From Fibrobacter sp. UBA7003 (GTDB lineage: Bacteria > Fibrobacterota > Fibrobacteria > Fibrobacterales > Fibrobacteraceae), in contig DJXN01000010.1 of assembly GCA_002449765.1 (NCBI GenBank), positions 62,001 to 126,000 of the forward strand: a stretch of 64,000 bases of DNA, written 5' to 3'. Under the pieces are notes generated by a model. That model was not told where the DNA came from, made no database searches, and saw only the letters and a list, made by a program, of their open reading frames with translations. This document shows positions 39,986 to 49,728 of this stretch, piece after piece. The number at the start of each line of letters is the position of its first letter. The stretch's first letter is position 1. Made by a program: the position numbers and the translations under genes.

Positions 39986-42715
39986 TTACTTGAGCGTAAT
40001 GCGGGCGGACTTGACGGTACTGCCGGCCTGCACGCGGACGATGTAACTGCCAGCCGTCAGGTTCTCGAGAGAAACCGTATGGGCACCGGCCTGCATGTTC
40101 TCGGAGACGTTCTTGACGCTGTGGCCGGTCAGGTCGAACACATGGACCTTCACATAACCCGCCTTCGCGACGGAAATATTGAGGCTAGAACCCTGGGCGG
40201 CAAGCTTGATGCCCTGCGTGGAGGTTCGGGCGATACTCTTTATTCCGACGGTCGTACTGACGCACTTCAGGTCGTCCACATAGAGATAGTTGAGCTTCGG
40301 TTGAGTTTCGGAATTCTTGTAGCCGATGACTTCCCAGGCCATTTTCTTGATGTTGGACTTGTTCAGCTCTACGGGCACACCCCAGGACGGCTGAATCAAT
40401 TCTTCCCAGGGAATAACGACGGTCTTCCATTCTGCGGAATCAAGCTGCCTGCGCTGGTGGAAGGCGTAGTCCTGAACCTGACCGTCCTGAACCTTGAAGG
40501 TGTGGCGGCTTCCCTTGTAACGGTAAGAAATGGCCTTGCACGAACTCAAGTCATATCCGGCAGAGGTATCGGCCATCATGTTGATGCCAAGAGCCACAAA
40601 AGGAGCCTCTTCGTAGGTACCCTGGTTCCATACAACGCCTTCGAGGCCGACGAAGCCCTTGGTCCCGTTGGTCGGATCCTTTGTTCCCGGGAACACGACG
40701 ACATAGCCTGGAAGTGCCGGATCGTAGACGTTCGTGATGCTGGAAAGTCCGCCTGGTTCCTTGTCGGTATAGGCATACCAGGTGCCTGTCGTGTTGAGAA
40801 TTTCGTCGACATCTTCGACGTCATCGATGACGAAGAGGTCGCTAATCACAACAGAAGAAGAGACCGGCGGCTCGATGGCTAAAGAGGAACTCGAGCTCGT
40901 GGGGGTGACGCTGGAGCTGGAATTTGCCGAAGAGGAGGATTTTGCAGAAGAAGAAGACTTGGCGGAAGACGACGATGTCGGAGTGGTGGTTCCGGAAATG
41001 GCAGTGATGCTAACGCCGTCGCAACGTATATCATCGACATAGAGATAGTCGTAAAGCGGCTGAATTTCAGAAGCCGGACGATCAACAACACCATTCACTT
41101 CCCATGCCAGACGTTTAGCCTTGCCCAGGTTCTTGCTCAGGTCCATAATCTGCGGATTACTCCAAGTGGTATGCTGCTGGAACATGTCCATAGTCAATTC
41201 TGCTGTTTTCCATTCGCCGGAAGCTTCTGCCTCGGCATAGTGGAAGTTGTAGTTGGTAATTGGAGAAATCTCGATACGGAAGTTATGGGCTGCACCTTTG
41301 TATTTGTAAGAAATTGTGGAGCAGTTCGCAAGTTGAGCGAATTCTGAAGTATCCTTCTTGAAGTTTAGGCCCATGGCGACATACGGAGCCCAAGCATACG
41401 CACCCTGGTCTATGTAAATTTTTTCCAATGCGGCCATGTATTTGGATTCATTGCCATCCTTGGCTGGGACAATCACGTCATAGGTTTCTTTTCCAAAGTC
41501 GTTTACCCATTTCTTGTTGGAAATCTTTGTTGCTCCGTTTTCATCGGCGTCAGACCAGGCAGACCAGAAACCGCCTGTATAGGTATAGCGGTCACCATCT
41601 TCCATGTCGTCGATGATGTTTGTGGTAGCTCCGTTTGCGACACCCTGGGAGAATCCGGATTCGGCAGAAGAAGAGCCGAGGCTGTTTCCGAGGCCGCAAT
41701 CCTTATAATTATGGCTACCGGCGAGGTATCCCTTCACCATGTTTCCGGAAGTAGAATACTTAAGTCCCTGGTTCAGGGTGAGGGACGTAAAGGCAGCGGA
41801 TTTTTCGTTGATGGCAGAAGCAGACCAGTTTGCCCAAGAAATGCCATTCTGGTTCATCCAGTTCACCCAGGACTGGCTTGAGCCAGAGTTAGGCTCGCCG
41901 TTACCATCGGCAGAAACGGTTCCCCACTCAGAAGCGAACACGGGGACACCATTTGATATTGCCTGTGCTGCACGTTCATTGTAGCCTCCGTTACCCACAA
42001 AATGCGTCGCTGCATAGAAATGGAGTGTGCAGGCAAAATTCTTCTTTGAGTCTTGGATACCGGCAGTAGCGCACTGTTCCGGATGGCTGGACCAATCGGG
42101 GCTACCCACAAGAATCAGGTTGTCGGAATACTTGCGGATGATGGGAATCACCTGGTTTGCATGAGATGCGACCGTACCCATGTCGGCGCCGTTTGGTTCG
42201 TTCCACACTTCGAAAATCACGTTGTGGGTCTTGCCAAATTCCTTAGCAGCCCATTCGAAGAACTCCTTGGCTTCGTTTGTGTAACCCTGGGCACTTTCGA
42301 TATGCCAGTCAAGGATGATGTAAATATCGTTTTCGACGGCTGCATAGACCATCTTCTTGACCATGGCCTTCTGGTCATTTGCGCCACCTGTGGTATAGGA
42401 ACGTTTGTGGCTATCGAATTTTTCATCGGCAACGCCCAAGGCGAAACGGATAACTTCAATCCCCATGTCATTCACCATAAGGCCCATGGCCTGGGAAGTG
42501 TAGTACGCAAGTGCGCTATCTGCAGCGGAACTCCAGAAAAGGCTCATGCCTTTTACCTGGACTGTTGAATTGGTGTACTGCGGGCAAGTGCCGGACAGTT
42601 TGCCACCGTTGGCCTTAAGCGCACCGTAGGTGCTCACGGGACCAACTCTAGTCGGGACAACGGCCATTGTCGCCGTCGCAGCAACGAGCATCATTGTTGC
42701 AAGAATTTTTTTCAT
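39986..42715 (-). CDS. Secreted GH5 cellulase with two CBM11/30-like modules and C-terminal sorting-like domain
   Basis: The 909-aa enzyme has a signal peptide (MKKILATMMLVAATATMA) and a GH5 catalytic domain with VKGMSLFWSS, IYIILDWHIESAQG, VIFEVWNEPNGAD (acid/base Glu in NEP) and PVFASEWGTVSADG (nucleophile Glu). Two homologous beta-sandwich modules follow (IDDMEDGDRYTYTGGFWSAW... and IDDVEDVDEILNTTGTWYAY...), each ending LYVDDI/LYVDDLKC, separated by repeated PTSSSSAKSSSS-type linker. A final domain ends with VKVHVFDLTGHSV...AGSYIVRVQAG. GAGGA six bases before the ATG sets the start. It degrades cellulose or related beta-glucan outside the cell. Confidence 0.92.
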   Translation of the reverse strand: MKKILATMMLVAATATMAVVPTRVGPVSTYGALKANGGKLSGTCPQYTNSTVQVKGMSLFWSSAADSALAYYTSQAMGLMVNDMGIEVIRFALGVADEKFDSHKRSYTTGGANDQKAMVKKMVYAAVENDIYIILDWHIESAQGYTNEAKEFFEWAAKEFGKTHNVIFEVWNEPNGADMGTVASHANQVIPIIRKYSDNLILVGSPDWSSHPEQCATAGIQDSKKNFACTLHFYAATHFVGNGGYNERAAQAISNGVPVFASEWGTVSADGNGEPNSGSSQSWVNWMNQNGISWANWSASAINEKSAAFTSLTLNQGLKYSTSGNMVKGYLAGSHNYKDCGLGNSLGSSSAESGFSQGVANGATTNIIDDMEDGDRYTYTGGFWSAWSDADENGATKISNKKWVNDFGKETYDVIVPAKDGNESKYMAALEKIYIDQGAYAWAPYVAMGLNFKKDTSEFAQLANCSTISYKYKGAAHNFRIEISPITNYNFHYAEAEASGEWKTAELTMDMFQQHTTWSNPQIMDLSKNLGKAKRLAWEVNGVVDRPASEIQPLYDYLYVDDIRCDGVSITAISGTTTPTSSSSAKSSSSAKSSSSANSSSSVTPTSSSSSLAIEPPVSSSVVISDLFVIDDVEDVDEILNTTGTWYAYTDKEPGGLSSITNVYDPALPGYVVVFPGTKDPTNGTKGFVGLEGVVWNQGTYEEAPFVALGINMMADTSAGYDLSSCKAISYRYKGSRHTFKVQDGQVQDYAFHQRRQLDSAEWKTVVIPWEELIQPSWGVPVELNKSNIKKMAWEVIGYKNSETQPKLNYLYVDDLKCVSTTVGIKSIARTSTQGIKLAAQGSSLNISVAKAGYVKVHVFDLTGHSVKNVSENMQAGAHTVSLENLTAGSYIVRVQAGSTVKSARITLK

Positions 42716-42868
42716 TTGACATCCTCTATTTTGGGGTTTACACCATCCCGGAATGAAAAATAACTTTATATGCTGTAAAAGCATGTAATATTTGCAAAAC
42801 ACGCAAAAAACGCGTTTTTTACCGCGCTTTGAAAATATGATTTTACAGGATATTCTTTGGAAATTTGC

Positions 42869-43690
42869 CTAGAGCAGGCTTGCGGGCGGATTGTTGTCGT
42901 CAAGGCCGGGAAGGTTCGGGTTCGGCGCGATGTTGTCGAGCGGGTCCTCGGGTTCGACAATCAAGTTGTAGTAAACGTTGTTCTTGAGCTCGTCCTCGAT
43001 GTAGAAAAGCGTGCCGCCCATGGCAGAACCGCAGCCCGCACAAGCGCCCTGGTAGCGAATCTTGAGGCGGTTGTCGTCAGTGAGGTCGAGCACTTCGAGG
43101 TCGCCGCCGTCGCCCTGGAGCATGCCGCGGACGGACTGGTGGAGCCATGCTTCGACCTTCTCGATCTTTTGCGCCTTGGTAAGCGCATTCCATTCGGCAT
43201 CGGCCTCGGCGCGTCCTTCGGCAGTCTGCGTGCGGTACTTGATACGCTCCATCTTCTCGCGAACGAGGATGGCGGTCGCCTTTTTCTCGGGATAGCTTTC
43301 GAGAATCTTTTTGATGAGCGTATTCGTCTGTGAAATCTCGGGTGCATTTAACGGAATGGCGGGGGAGTCGGGCGTGTCGCGCAACTCCTGTTCCAGGCTC
43401 TCGGCGGTTATGGCGCATGCTTCGTCGATGGTCGCCATCTGGATTTTCTTGCAGAACGTGTCGGCTAGAGCCGTGAATATGGGTCCGCCGTAGGTGAAAA
43501 AGCGGGTCTCCAGAATCTTGTCGCATTCGGGGTCCACCATCAGGTAGACCTTGAGGCTTGATTCCTTGGCATCGACCAGGGCAAGTCCTTTTTCGTCGGC
43601 TTCAATCTGGAAAATAGCACCCCTGTACTTGGGGGCCTTCGCTATCTCTTGAACCTTGCTGGAGAGGTTCGCACACAAATCTTCGCTCAT
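42869..43690 (-). CDS. NifU-family iron-sulfur scaffold protein
   Basis: The 273-aa protein has an N-terminal IscU-like part (DPECDKILETRFFTYGGPIF and ALADTFCKKIQ, cysteines reduced in number compared with IscU). The C-terminal NifU-like domain has MLQGDGGDLEVLDLTDDN and CAGCGSA, the CxxC that holds a cluster. It probably assists cluster assembly or delivery in the cytoplasm. A helical middle part (about residues 100-180) is unusual in length. It appears monocistronic. Confidence 0.85.
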   Translation of the reverse strand: MSEDLCANLSSKVQEIAKAPKYRGAIFQIEADEKGLALVDAKESSLKVYLMVDPECDKILETRFFTYGGPIFTALADTFCKKIQMATIDEACAITAESLEQELRDTPDSPAIPLNAPEISQTNTLIKKILESYPEKKATAILVREKMERIKYRTQTAEGRAEADAEWNALTKAQKIEKVEAWLHQSVRGMLQGDGGDLEVLDLTDDNRLKIRYQGACAGCGSAMGGTLFYIEDELKNNVYYNLIVEPEDPLDNIAPNPNLPGLDDNNPPASLL

Positions 43691-43732
43691 AATGACGCCA
43701 AATTTAGCAAAAACATTAAAATAACGCTGGGT

Positions 43733-46051
43733 TTACTGCACGTCTATGGTCACCTTGTACATCGGTTTGCCGCGGTAGCTGCTCAATGCGTTTGCCGGCG
43801 CGGTTATAACCTGGACATTCTTCTTGGTGACGCCTTTCTGTTGCGTGAGCACTTTCAGAAGGTCTTCGTTTCTCTTTTTCGCGAGTTCGGAAAGTTCTGC
43901 GCGGAGGGTCTTCGCATCGACCTTGTCCCCGTTTTCCTTGAGGTAGGCCTGGAACCCTTCGTCGCTGTCCTTCATTTCGAGGATGGCACGGTGGTCAAGT
44001 TCGGTCAGCTTTTCCTTGCCATGCGTCTTCTTGTAGTATTCCGTCTTGAACTTTACGGTGCGGTAGGCGTCGGTTGTCTTGCGCACGTTGTAGTATTGCG
44101 TGAATATGAGCTTCAGGTTCTTGTCCTTCGAAAGTGCTTCCGTCATCTTGGATGCCTTCGCGTATTGTTCGCTCGTGAATGTGGCGCTCGTGGCGTCGAT
44201 AATCACTTCGTTGTTCTTGCCGAGATCGAGCCCCATAGCCCCTGCTCCCGTGGCAGCGAGGTTCCCGACAATCTTGAGGGGGGATATCGCAACCTTGATA
44301 AGCAGGTTCATCACCGTCTTCCAGATGATTTTGCCGATGGAAAACTGCGGATCCTTCATGTTGCCGTGAACAGGGATGTCAAATTGAATCTTGTCGTCCT
44401 TGTCCTTGAGAATGTAGAGGCCGACCTTCATCGGAACTGTGAATTCGGGATCCGAGTTCGGGTCCTTGTCGCCCACGTCGATGTTGTAGATGTCAATGGT
44501 GTTCTTGCTGTCGAGTTCGAAGTTCTTGATCTTGTTTTCGCTTGCGAAAGCGAGGGTGCCGGCACTGAGCGGGTAGCCCGTGTAATGGTGGCTGTAGTTG
44601 CTGAAGTATTTGAGCGCGAGATTCTTTACGCTGATATAGGCATCCATCGTGCCGAGGTTGTTGAGTGCGCCCTTGTACTTGACTGCGAGCTTGCCGCCTT
44701 CGGGGAATGCCGCAGAAACGTTGATGGCGCAGGGTGTGTCGAAGTTTATGTTCGAACCGTTTACGGTAATCGCACTTACCGTGTAGTTGAACGGCTTTGT
44801 AATGGAATGGTCAGTGGCGCTAACCTTCGTATTCTGGACAATCAGACGGTCGATTTTGGCCTTGAGCTTCTTGGCGGGTTCCTTCGATTCTTCTTCCGCT
44901 TTCTGTGTAGTGGTATCTATGGCAAGTGAATCCATGCCGCCAAGCACCAGCTGTTGGTCAGCTGCAAGTTGTGCACTGTCAGGTTCGTCGGCAGATCCTT
45001 TTTTCAGAAGCACGTCGATATTTGTCTTGCCGTTCTTGTAGAGGTCCAAATGCGCAAAAGCCCCGTCGACCACGACGGAATCCACATGGAAGTTGTTCTC
45101 GTTGATGTTTGCGCGTGCGATGCCTACGCCTACATGGTTCACGCCGAGCGATTTTCCGCTCGTTTCGGTGAGCTCGATGCCGTCCACAGAAACGGTTCCC
45201 TTGATATTCGAGGAGAGAATATCGTTCAGGTTGCCCGTAAGGTTCATGTCGACAGAGAGCGAACCCTTGAAATCCTTGTAGTTGATAAAGTCGTTCAGAT
45301 AGGGCTTAGCGCAGGCGAGCGCGAAATCCTTGAGCGCAACATTCAGGTTGAAATCGTTAGTTGCCGCGTTCGCTTCCACTTTCACGTTCAAGTCTCCGCC
45401 GTCGGCGAACTTGAGGCTTAAGCCTACATCGGTCTGCTTGTTGCTCAGGTAAACGGCGGGAATATTGAGAGAGAAATCTTGCAGATGGATTTTAGAACCG
45501 ATTTTCGTATCCTGATAGATGATGTTGCCCTTCTCGAACATGATATTTTCGACAGAGATGTTGAAGGGGAGGCCTTCTGCGATTTCTGCCGCATTTACCA
45601 TTCCCGCAGAATCAGCGGCGACGCTATCGGCCGCCATGGCAATGGAATCGGTCGACGTCGTATCGCCCTTGGCTAGGAATTCGAGGATGTCGGTAAAGTT
45701 GAATCGGTCCCCGTGTTGCAAGACGCGCGTGTAAAGTCCTTTTAGGTAGATTTCGCTCACAGCGACCGTTCCCGTAAGCATCCTCAGCGGGTCGGCGTTC
45801 ACACGGAACTTGTCAAAGGAGACGAACGGGGTTTCCCCATCTTTCTCGTAGACGGCAAGGCTGTCGATTTCGAGTGTGAAATTGAACGGATTCAGGCTGA
45901 TGCTTTCGATGGCAACCTTGCGTCCGATTAGGTCTTCGGAATTGTTGACGATATAGCTCCTTGCAACCATGGGGGCAATCTTGAGACCGGCAATGACAAG
46001 AATTGCAAGCGAGGCGATGACGATGGAAATGATGATTAGAGCTTTCTTCAT
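43733..46051 (-). CDS. DUF748/AsmA-like envelope protein
   Basis: The 772-aa protein has one N-terminal transmembrane helix (ALIIISIVIASLAILVIAG) and a long beta-rich periplasmic region. IGRKVAIESISLNPFNFTLEI and VSEIYLKGLYTRVLQHGDRFNFTDIL are typical of DUF748. Later LDSKNTIDIYNIDVGDKDP and IKIVGNLAATGAGAMGLDLG-type stretches match the C-terminal half of the family. AsmA-clan members are thought to bridge inner and outer membranes in lipid transport. Ser/Asp/Ala insertions at about residues 130-150 and 340-375 look lineage-specific. Confidence 0.82.
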   Translation of the reverse strand: MKKALIIISIVIASLAILVIAGLKIAPMVARSYIVNNSEDLIGRKVAIESISLNPFNFTLEIDSLAVYEKDGETPFVSFDKFRVNADPLRMLTGTVAVSEIYLKGLYTRVLQHGDRFNFTDILEFLAKGDTTSTDSIAMAADSVAADSAGMVNAAEIAEGLPFNISVENIMFEKGNIIYQDTKIGSKIHLQDFSLNIPAVYLSNKQTDVGLSLKFADGGDLNVKVEANAATNDFNLNVALKDFALACAKPYLNDFINYKDFKGSLSVDMNLTGNLNDILSSNIKGTVSVDGIELTETSGKSLGVNHVGVGIARANINENNFHVDSVVVDGAFAHLDLYKNGKTNIDVLLKKGSADEPDSAQLAADQQLVLGGMDSLAIDTTTQKAEEESKEPAKKLKAKIDRLIVQNTKVSATDHSITKPFNYTVSAITVNGSNINFDTPCAINVSAAFPEGGKLAVKYKGALNNLGTMDAYISVKNLALKYFSNYSHHYTGYPLSAGTLAFASENKIKNFELDSKNTIDIYNIDVGDKDPNSDPEFTVPMKVGLYILKDKDDKIQFDIPVHGNMKDPQFSIGKIIWKTVMNLLIKVAISPLKIVGNLAATGAGAMGLDLGKNNEVIIDATSATFTSEQYAKASKMTEALSKDKNLKLIFTQYYNVRKTTDAYRTVKFKTEYYKKTHGKEKLTELDHRAILEMKDSDEGFQAYLKENGDKVDAKTLRAELSELAKKRNEDLLKVLTQQKGVTKKNVQVITAPANALSSYRGKPMYKVTIDVQ

Positions 46052-46095
46052 ACGAATAATTTAAAAAAAAAGGAAGTTTGTTTGAAATCTGCAAT

Positions 46096-46950
46096 CTAAT
46101 TTGTACTTGTTGAATCTGCCTTCGCCTTGAGGGAATCCGTTTTTGCGGAGTCTTTGGGCTGTTCGTTAAGAGAATCCAGCTTTAAGGGTTCTTTTGTGGG
46201 CTCCGGGGTGGCCGAGGGAATCAAGCTTTGTAAATCAAGAAGGGGACTTTCTTCTTCGGCCTTGGAATGAATTTTCCAAACATTTGTTGAGTCTTTTTCG
46301 GTAAGGGGCGTAGCTCCTAGAAGGTCAAAACAGGAAACTGCCAACGCGAACCACTCCCGAATCCACATCTTGCGGGATTCCCGATTGAATAGCCAGGTAT
46401 TCGGATTGTATACGTGGTCGCGAATGTCTGCTGTCAGGTAAACAGGCGAGTCCCCGGAAAGTGTCTTGAAAATTTTCGCAACACGGCGAGTGGCCGGGGC
46501 TGAGGTGACCAGAAGGACCGTGTCGGCCTTGTGTTTTTTGAGCCATGGAATCACTGTTTGGGCTTCGAACAGCGTAGAAGGATCGTCATGGTGCACTATA
46601 AAAATTGCTTCGGGATTGAATCTCCCTTGCGTCATGAAATCTTCGACATAAAAATCAGCGTTGCTTTTGGTGCGGTAGACACGGCGTCCGAGAATCATTA
46701 CCGAATCGACTTTCCCCTGGGCCATGAGATCGGCCACATAGTCGTTTCTTTCGAGATTGGCGGACTGTCCGTCGAGAATGACTGCCCATTTTACATGTTC
46801 GAATTCGTCGTCCTTGACAAGCCAATGCCCGCTCATTGTAACGGTCGCATAGATAAAGACTGCGGCAAGGGCCACCAGGATGCCAATAAGCACAAATATT
46901 TTCTTGTGGCTCTTGCGGACATTCTTGTCGTTCATGAGAATCTTGGACAA
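46096..46950 (-). CDS. YdcF/SanA-like DUF218 membrane protein, TTG start
   Basis: The 284-aa protein has a transmembrane helix near the N-terminus (IFVLIGILVALAAVFIYATV) and a Rossmann-like DUF218 domain with WAVILDGQSANLERNDYVAD, SVMILGRRVYRT and KADTVLLVTSAPATRRVAKIF. The C-terminus is a disordered Lys/Ser/Asp-rich tail. The preferred start is the TTG at 46950 because AAAGGAG lies six bases upstream; the ATG at 46935 would be too far from it. Related proteins act in envelope biogenesis. Confidence 0.72.
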   Translation of the reverse strand: MSKILMNDKNVRKSHKKIFVLIGILVALAAVFIYATVTMSGHWLVKDDEFEHVKWAVILDGQSANLERNDYVADLMAQGKVDSVMILGRRVYRTKSNADFYVEDFMTQGRFNPEAIFIVHHDDPSTLFEAQTVIPWLKKHKADTVLLVTSAPATRRVAKIFKTLSGDSPVYLTADIRDHVYNPNTWLFNRESRKMWIREWFALAVSCFDLLGATPLTEKDSTNVWKIHSKAEEESPLLDLQSLIPSATPEPTKEPLKLDSLNEQPKDSAKTDSLKAKADSTSTN

Positions 46951-46961
46951 ACTAGACTCCT

Positions 46962-47456
46962 TTATGTTGCCTTTACGTATAAAATTGCATTTTCACCGTC
47001 GGCATAGTACTTCTTGCGCTCTGCGTAAGGCTCGAAGCCGTGCTTCTCGTAGAAGCGGCGGGCTTTTGTATTGCCTTCACGCACTTCGAGGAACATTTTA
47101 TCGCCATTCTCGAAATCAAGATGCGCAATGCCAGCGTTCAATAGCGCAGTGCCGATTCCTGCGCGCTGGTGCGAATCATTTGTAGCGATACTCAGGAGTT
47201 CGCTGTCCGGGCCCATCAGGTGGAAGATGGCATAACCCAATATATCCTTACTGTCATTCTGGAGGGGCGAAGCCCCGATAGAATCACGGGGATCTTCGTT
47301 GGTGTTAAACTGCGCCTCCACGTAAACGACGCACAGGGCATAGTCCGCCGTGATTTCGGCAATAAACTGCCGCTCGTTCCAGTCCTGGAAGGCAAGCGCC
47401 TTCTGGATTTGAAGGACCTGCGGCAAGTCATCAATTTTCATTTCGCGAACGGGCAT
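46962..47456 (-). CDS. rimI: RimI-type ribosomal protein N-acetyltransferase with an inserted palindromic peptide
   Basis: The 164-aa GNAT enzyme has IATNDSHQRAGIGTALLNAGI (acetyl-CoA site with QRAGIG) and FLEVREGNTKARRFYEKHGF, typical of RimI, which acetylates the N-terminus of ribosomal protein S18 and lies beside tsaB in many genomes. Residues about 58-68 (DSIGASPLQND) come from a 33-bp palindromic element shared with 52641-52673, lengthening a surface loop. GGAAGG is seven bases before the chosen ATG at 47456; the longer reading to 47573 runs into tsaB. Confidence 0.88.
   Translation of the reverse strand: MPVREMKIDDLPQVLQIQKALAFQDWNERQFIAEITADYALCVVYVEAQFNTNEDPRDSIGASPLQNDSKDILGYAIFHLMGPDSELLSIATNDSHQRAGIGTALLNAGIAHLDFENGDKMFLEVREGNTKARRFYEKHGFEPYAERKKYYADGENAILYVKAT
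47253..47285 (+). repeat. 33-bp palindrome-centred element, copy in rimI
   Basis: GTCATTCTGGA followed by GGGGCGAAGCCCC and GATAGAATC. It differs from 52641-52673 at only two positions, which are the two partners of one base pair (C-G here, T-A there). In rimI it is read on the opposite strand and stays in frame. Confidence 0.85.
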
Positions 47457-47482
47457 CGGCAAACCTTCCGCAAGCCCGCGGG

Positions 47483-48169
47483 CTACGATTTCAACTTTTC
47501 GAAATAGGACGGCTGAATGTAGTTTGCTTCCTGGATGAGCGACGGCTTGACGGTACTGAACAGCGGGGCCCACATGTCGAGCGGCTTGCCTGTGTCGGGC
47601 GAAACGCTTGCGCCAATTTCAGCAAAGGCGTCCTTGAGCGTATCGTCTTCCTGTGCGGGGGCGTCCGCGACAATCGCCTTGACTTTCGCGTTCTTGATGC
47701 GTTCGATAACCTCGGGCGTCTCGATGAAGAATTCCTCACCGTTCAGCCTCATGTACCAGAACCCGGTGCGCGCGCGGATAATGACTGCGGCATCGGTACA
47801 CGCAGGTGTATTGCCCGCGGCATCGTGCGCAAAACAGGCAAGCGCCTGCAGGGTCGTGACCCCGTAGAGTTCGCGCTTCCCGCTGAAGCAAAGCCCCTGG
47901 CAGAATGCCACTCCGGTCCTGAGCCCGCTGAAAGAGCCGGGCCCGAGCGTCACCATCACGCGCTTCACGTCATCGAGAGTCGCGCCCACGCGCGTGAGCA
48001 GCGTGTCGAGCGATTCCCCGAGAATTTCCCCGCGGGCCTCCGTGTTCACGATTTCCTCGTAAACGCGAGCGATTGCATCCGTAGTTCGCGCATTCATAGG
48101 CTGGCCGCTGGTCGCAACCGCCATCGAGATGCCCTTCCGGGAAGTATCTACGTATAAGTCAATAGTCAT
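47483..48169 (-). CDS. tsaB: tRNA t6A37 biosynthesis protein TsaB
   Basis: The 228-aa protein has DLYVDTSRKGISMAVAT near the start and VMVTLGPGSFSGLRTGVAFCQGL, the diagnostic TsaB (YeaZ) motif. TsaB is a catalytically inactive ASKHA paralogue that dimerises with TsaD to make threonylcarbamoyladenosine in tRNA. It is followed after 26 bases by rimI, a common arrangement, and preceded by ddl. Confidence 0.92.
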   Translation of the reverse strand: MTIDLYVDTSRKGISMAVATSGQPMNARTTDAIARVYEEIVNTEARGEILGESLDTLLTRVGATLDDVKRVMVTLGPGSFSGLRTGVAFCQGLCFSGKRELYGVTTLQALACFAHDAAGNTPACTDAAVIIRARTGFWYMRLNGEEFFIETPEVIERIKNAKVKAIVADAPAQEDDTLKDAFAEIGASVSPDTGKPLDMWAPLFSTVKPSLIQEANYIQPSYFEKLKS

Positions 48170-48188
48170 TGGTCTTTAGAATTCAGGC

Positions 48189-49223
48189 CTATCGCTTAAT
48201 CGTGAGGCTCTTGTCGATAATCATGTCAATGAGCTGGCTGTAGGTAATGCCGTTGCAGGCCGCCTGAGCCGGGAGAATCGACGTGGGAGTCATGCCCGGG
48301 AGCGTGTTCGTCTCGATGGCGTAAATCTGGCCATCCTTCGCGATGCGCACGTCCGTGCGGCTGTAGCCTGCACCGCCGAGCGCGAAGTGAGCGTTCTTGG
48401 CGAGTTCCTGGATGCGGGCTGTCAGTTCGGCAGGGAATTCCGCGGGAGTCACTTCCTGACATTCACCGTTGTACTTCGCCTCGAAGTCGAAGTATTCACG
48501 GGTTGTCATGCGCATCTCGGTGGGCGGGAGCGGCTTTTCGCCTTCGATGTAGCCGCAGCTCGCTTCGCCGCCGGCAATAAACTTCTCGCACAGCAGGCGG
48601 TTGGAATCCTTAAACAGGTCCTGCGCAATCTTGCCGGCTTCGTCGAGATTCTTGGCGATGCCAATGCCGATGGAGGAGCCGCCCAGCGGGTCCTTGATGA
48701 CGAGCGGGAACCCGAGTTCGTCAGCGACGCTCACGAGCGTATCGCCCGTAAAGTCGTGCTTCCAGATGACGCGGTACGGCGGGGTCGGGATGCCATTTGC
48801 GCGGTAGATTTCCTTGGACTTGATCTTGTCCATCGCGAGTGCCGAGGCAAGCAGGCCGCAACCCGTGTACGGGATGCCCCAGTTCTCGAGCATCGCCTGG
48901 ATGTGACCATCTTCGCCCCACTTGCCGTGCAGTGCCAAAAACGCGATGTCGGCAGCCGGGAGTTCGGAGAGGGCGGGGGACTTCTTGGTGCAGGCTGCCG
49001 AGCCCTCGAGGCTGCGGAAGTAGTTCACCGAGAAGTTGTCCTTCTGGTACGGGGAAAGTTCGCGGGCGGACCAGTGCCAGGTGCCGTCCTTGTCAATCAA
49101 AACAGGGTGGATGTTGTAACGTTCCGGATCCATGGCGCGCACCACGCCGGTGCCGCTGACTACGGAAACATCGTGTTCGGTAGAAGGACCGCCCATCAAG
49201 ACCAAAACGCGTAAGCGGGACAT
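48189..49223 (-). CDS. ddl: D-alanine--D-alanine ligase
   Basis: The 344-aa ATP-grasp enzyme makes the D-Ala-D-Ala dipeptide for peptidoglycan. It opens RVLVLMGGPSTEHDVSVVSG and contains FLALHGKWGEDGHIQAMLE, GIPYTGCGLLASALAMDK, LVIKDPLGGSSIGIG and IYAIETNTLPGMTPTSILP, all characteristic. It lies 19 bases upstream of tsaB on the minus strand. Confidence 0.95.
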   Translation of the reverse strand: MSRLRVLVLMGGPSTEHDVSVVSGTGVVRAMDPERYNIHPVLIDKDGTWHWSARELSPYQKDNFSVNYFRSLEGSAACTKKSPALSELPAADIAFLALHGKWGEDGHIQAMLENWGIPYTGCGLLASALAMDKIKSKEIYRANGIPTPPYRVIWKHDFTGDTLVSVADELGFPLVIKDPLGGSSIGIGIAKNLDEAGKIAQDLFKDSNRLLCEKFIAGGEASCGYIEGEKPLPPTEMRMTTREYFDFEAKYNGECQEVTPAEFPAELTARIQELAKNAHFALGGAGYSRTDVRIAKDGQIYAIETNTLPGMTPTSILPAQAACNGITYSQLIDMIIDKSLTIKR

Positions 49224-49375
49224 AAAAACCTCGTTGAAAATTGTATGGCATAATTATAGTAAAAAGCTTTTTGATAGGTTGAGGGGGCTTTCTAAAATCC
49301 CCATCTTTCGTTTTTTGACGAAAAAAGTGACCTAAGACGGGAAAAATGTATATTTTACAAAGACGAAATCCCATA

Positions 49376-49717
49376 ATGCGGGCGAGAATGGATATTGAAT
49401 ACAACATTTCTGCGCGAATTCTTGCGAAGGGCGGGACAATCAAGGTCCCTGCCGACGAAATCCTCGGCGGCGTAAGGCCTGCGGACTTTACCGCAGACGC
49501 TCTCGCGGCTTATTGTTGCGAAGCTTCCTCCCGCAACACCTGCAAGGTCTATGCGTGGCTTGACCGAGAAGAATACGGCAACGCGAACGTTTTCAACGGC
49601 GGGTCCGATTACGAGGTGGTGAATGAGGTTTGCACCCTCTGCATTTGCGATAACGGTGTGGTAATCTTGCGGGAGCGCACGGACCACTGGAACGAAAAAA
49701 TCGACGAAGTTCTATAG
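49376..49717 (+). CDS. Small hypothetical protein
   Basis: A 113-aa protein of no recognised family. The sequence has Cys residues in AAYCCEASSRNTCKVYAW and VCTLCICDNGVV, and a hydrophilic end. ATG codons at 49376 and 49388 are both possible starts, neither with a clear ribosome binding site; TATATT-like sequence lies upstream near 49349. It is 11 bases before the next small gene, so the two are probably cotranscribed. Confidence 0.55.
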   Translation: MRARMDIEYNISARILAKGGTIKVPADEILGGVRPADFTADALAAYCCEASSRNTCKVYAWLDREEYGNANVFNGGSDYEVVNEVCTLCICDNGVVILRERTDHWNEKIDEVL

Positions 49718-49728
49718 CGCGGAGTCAA

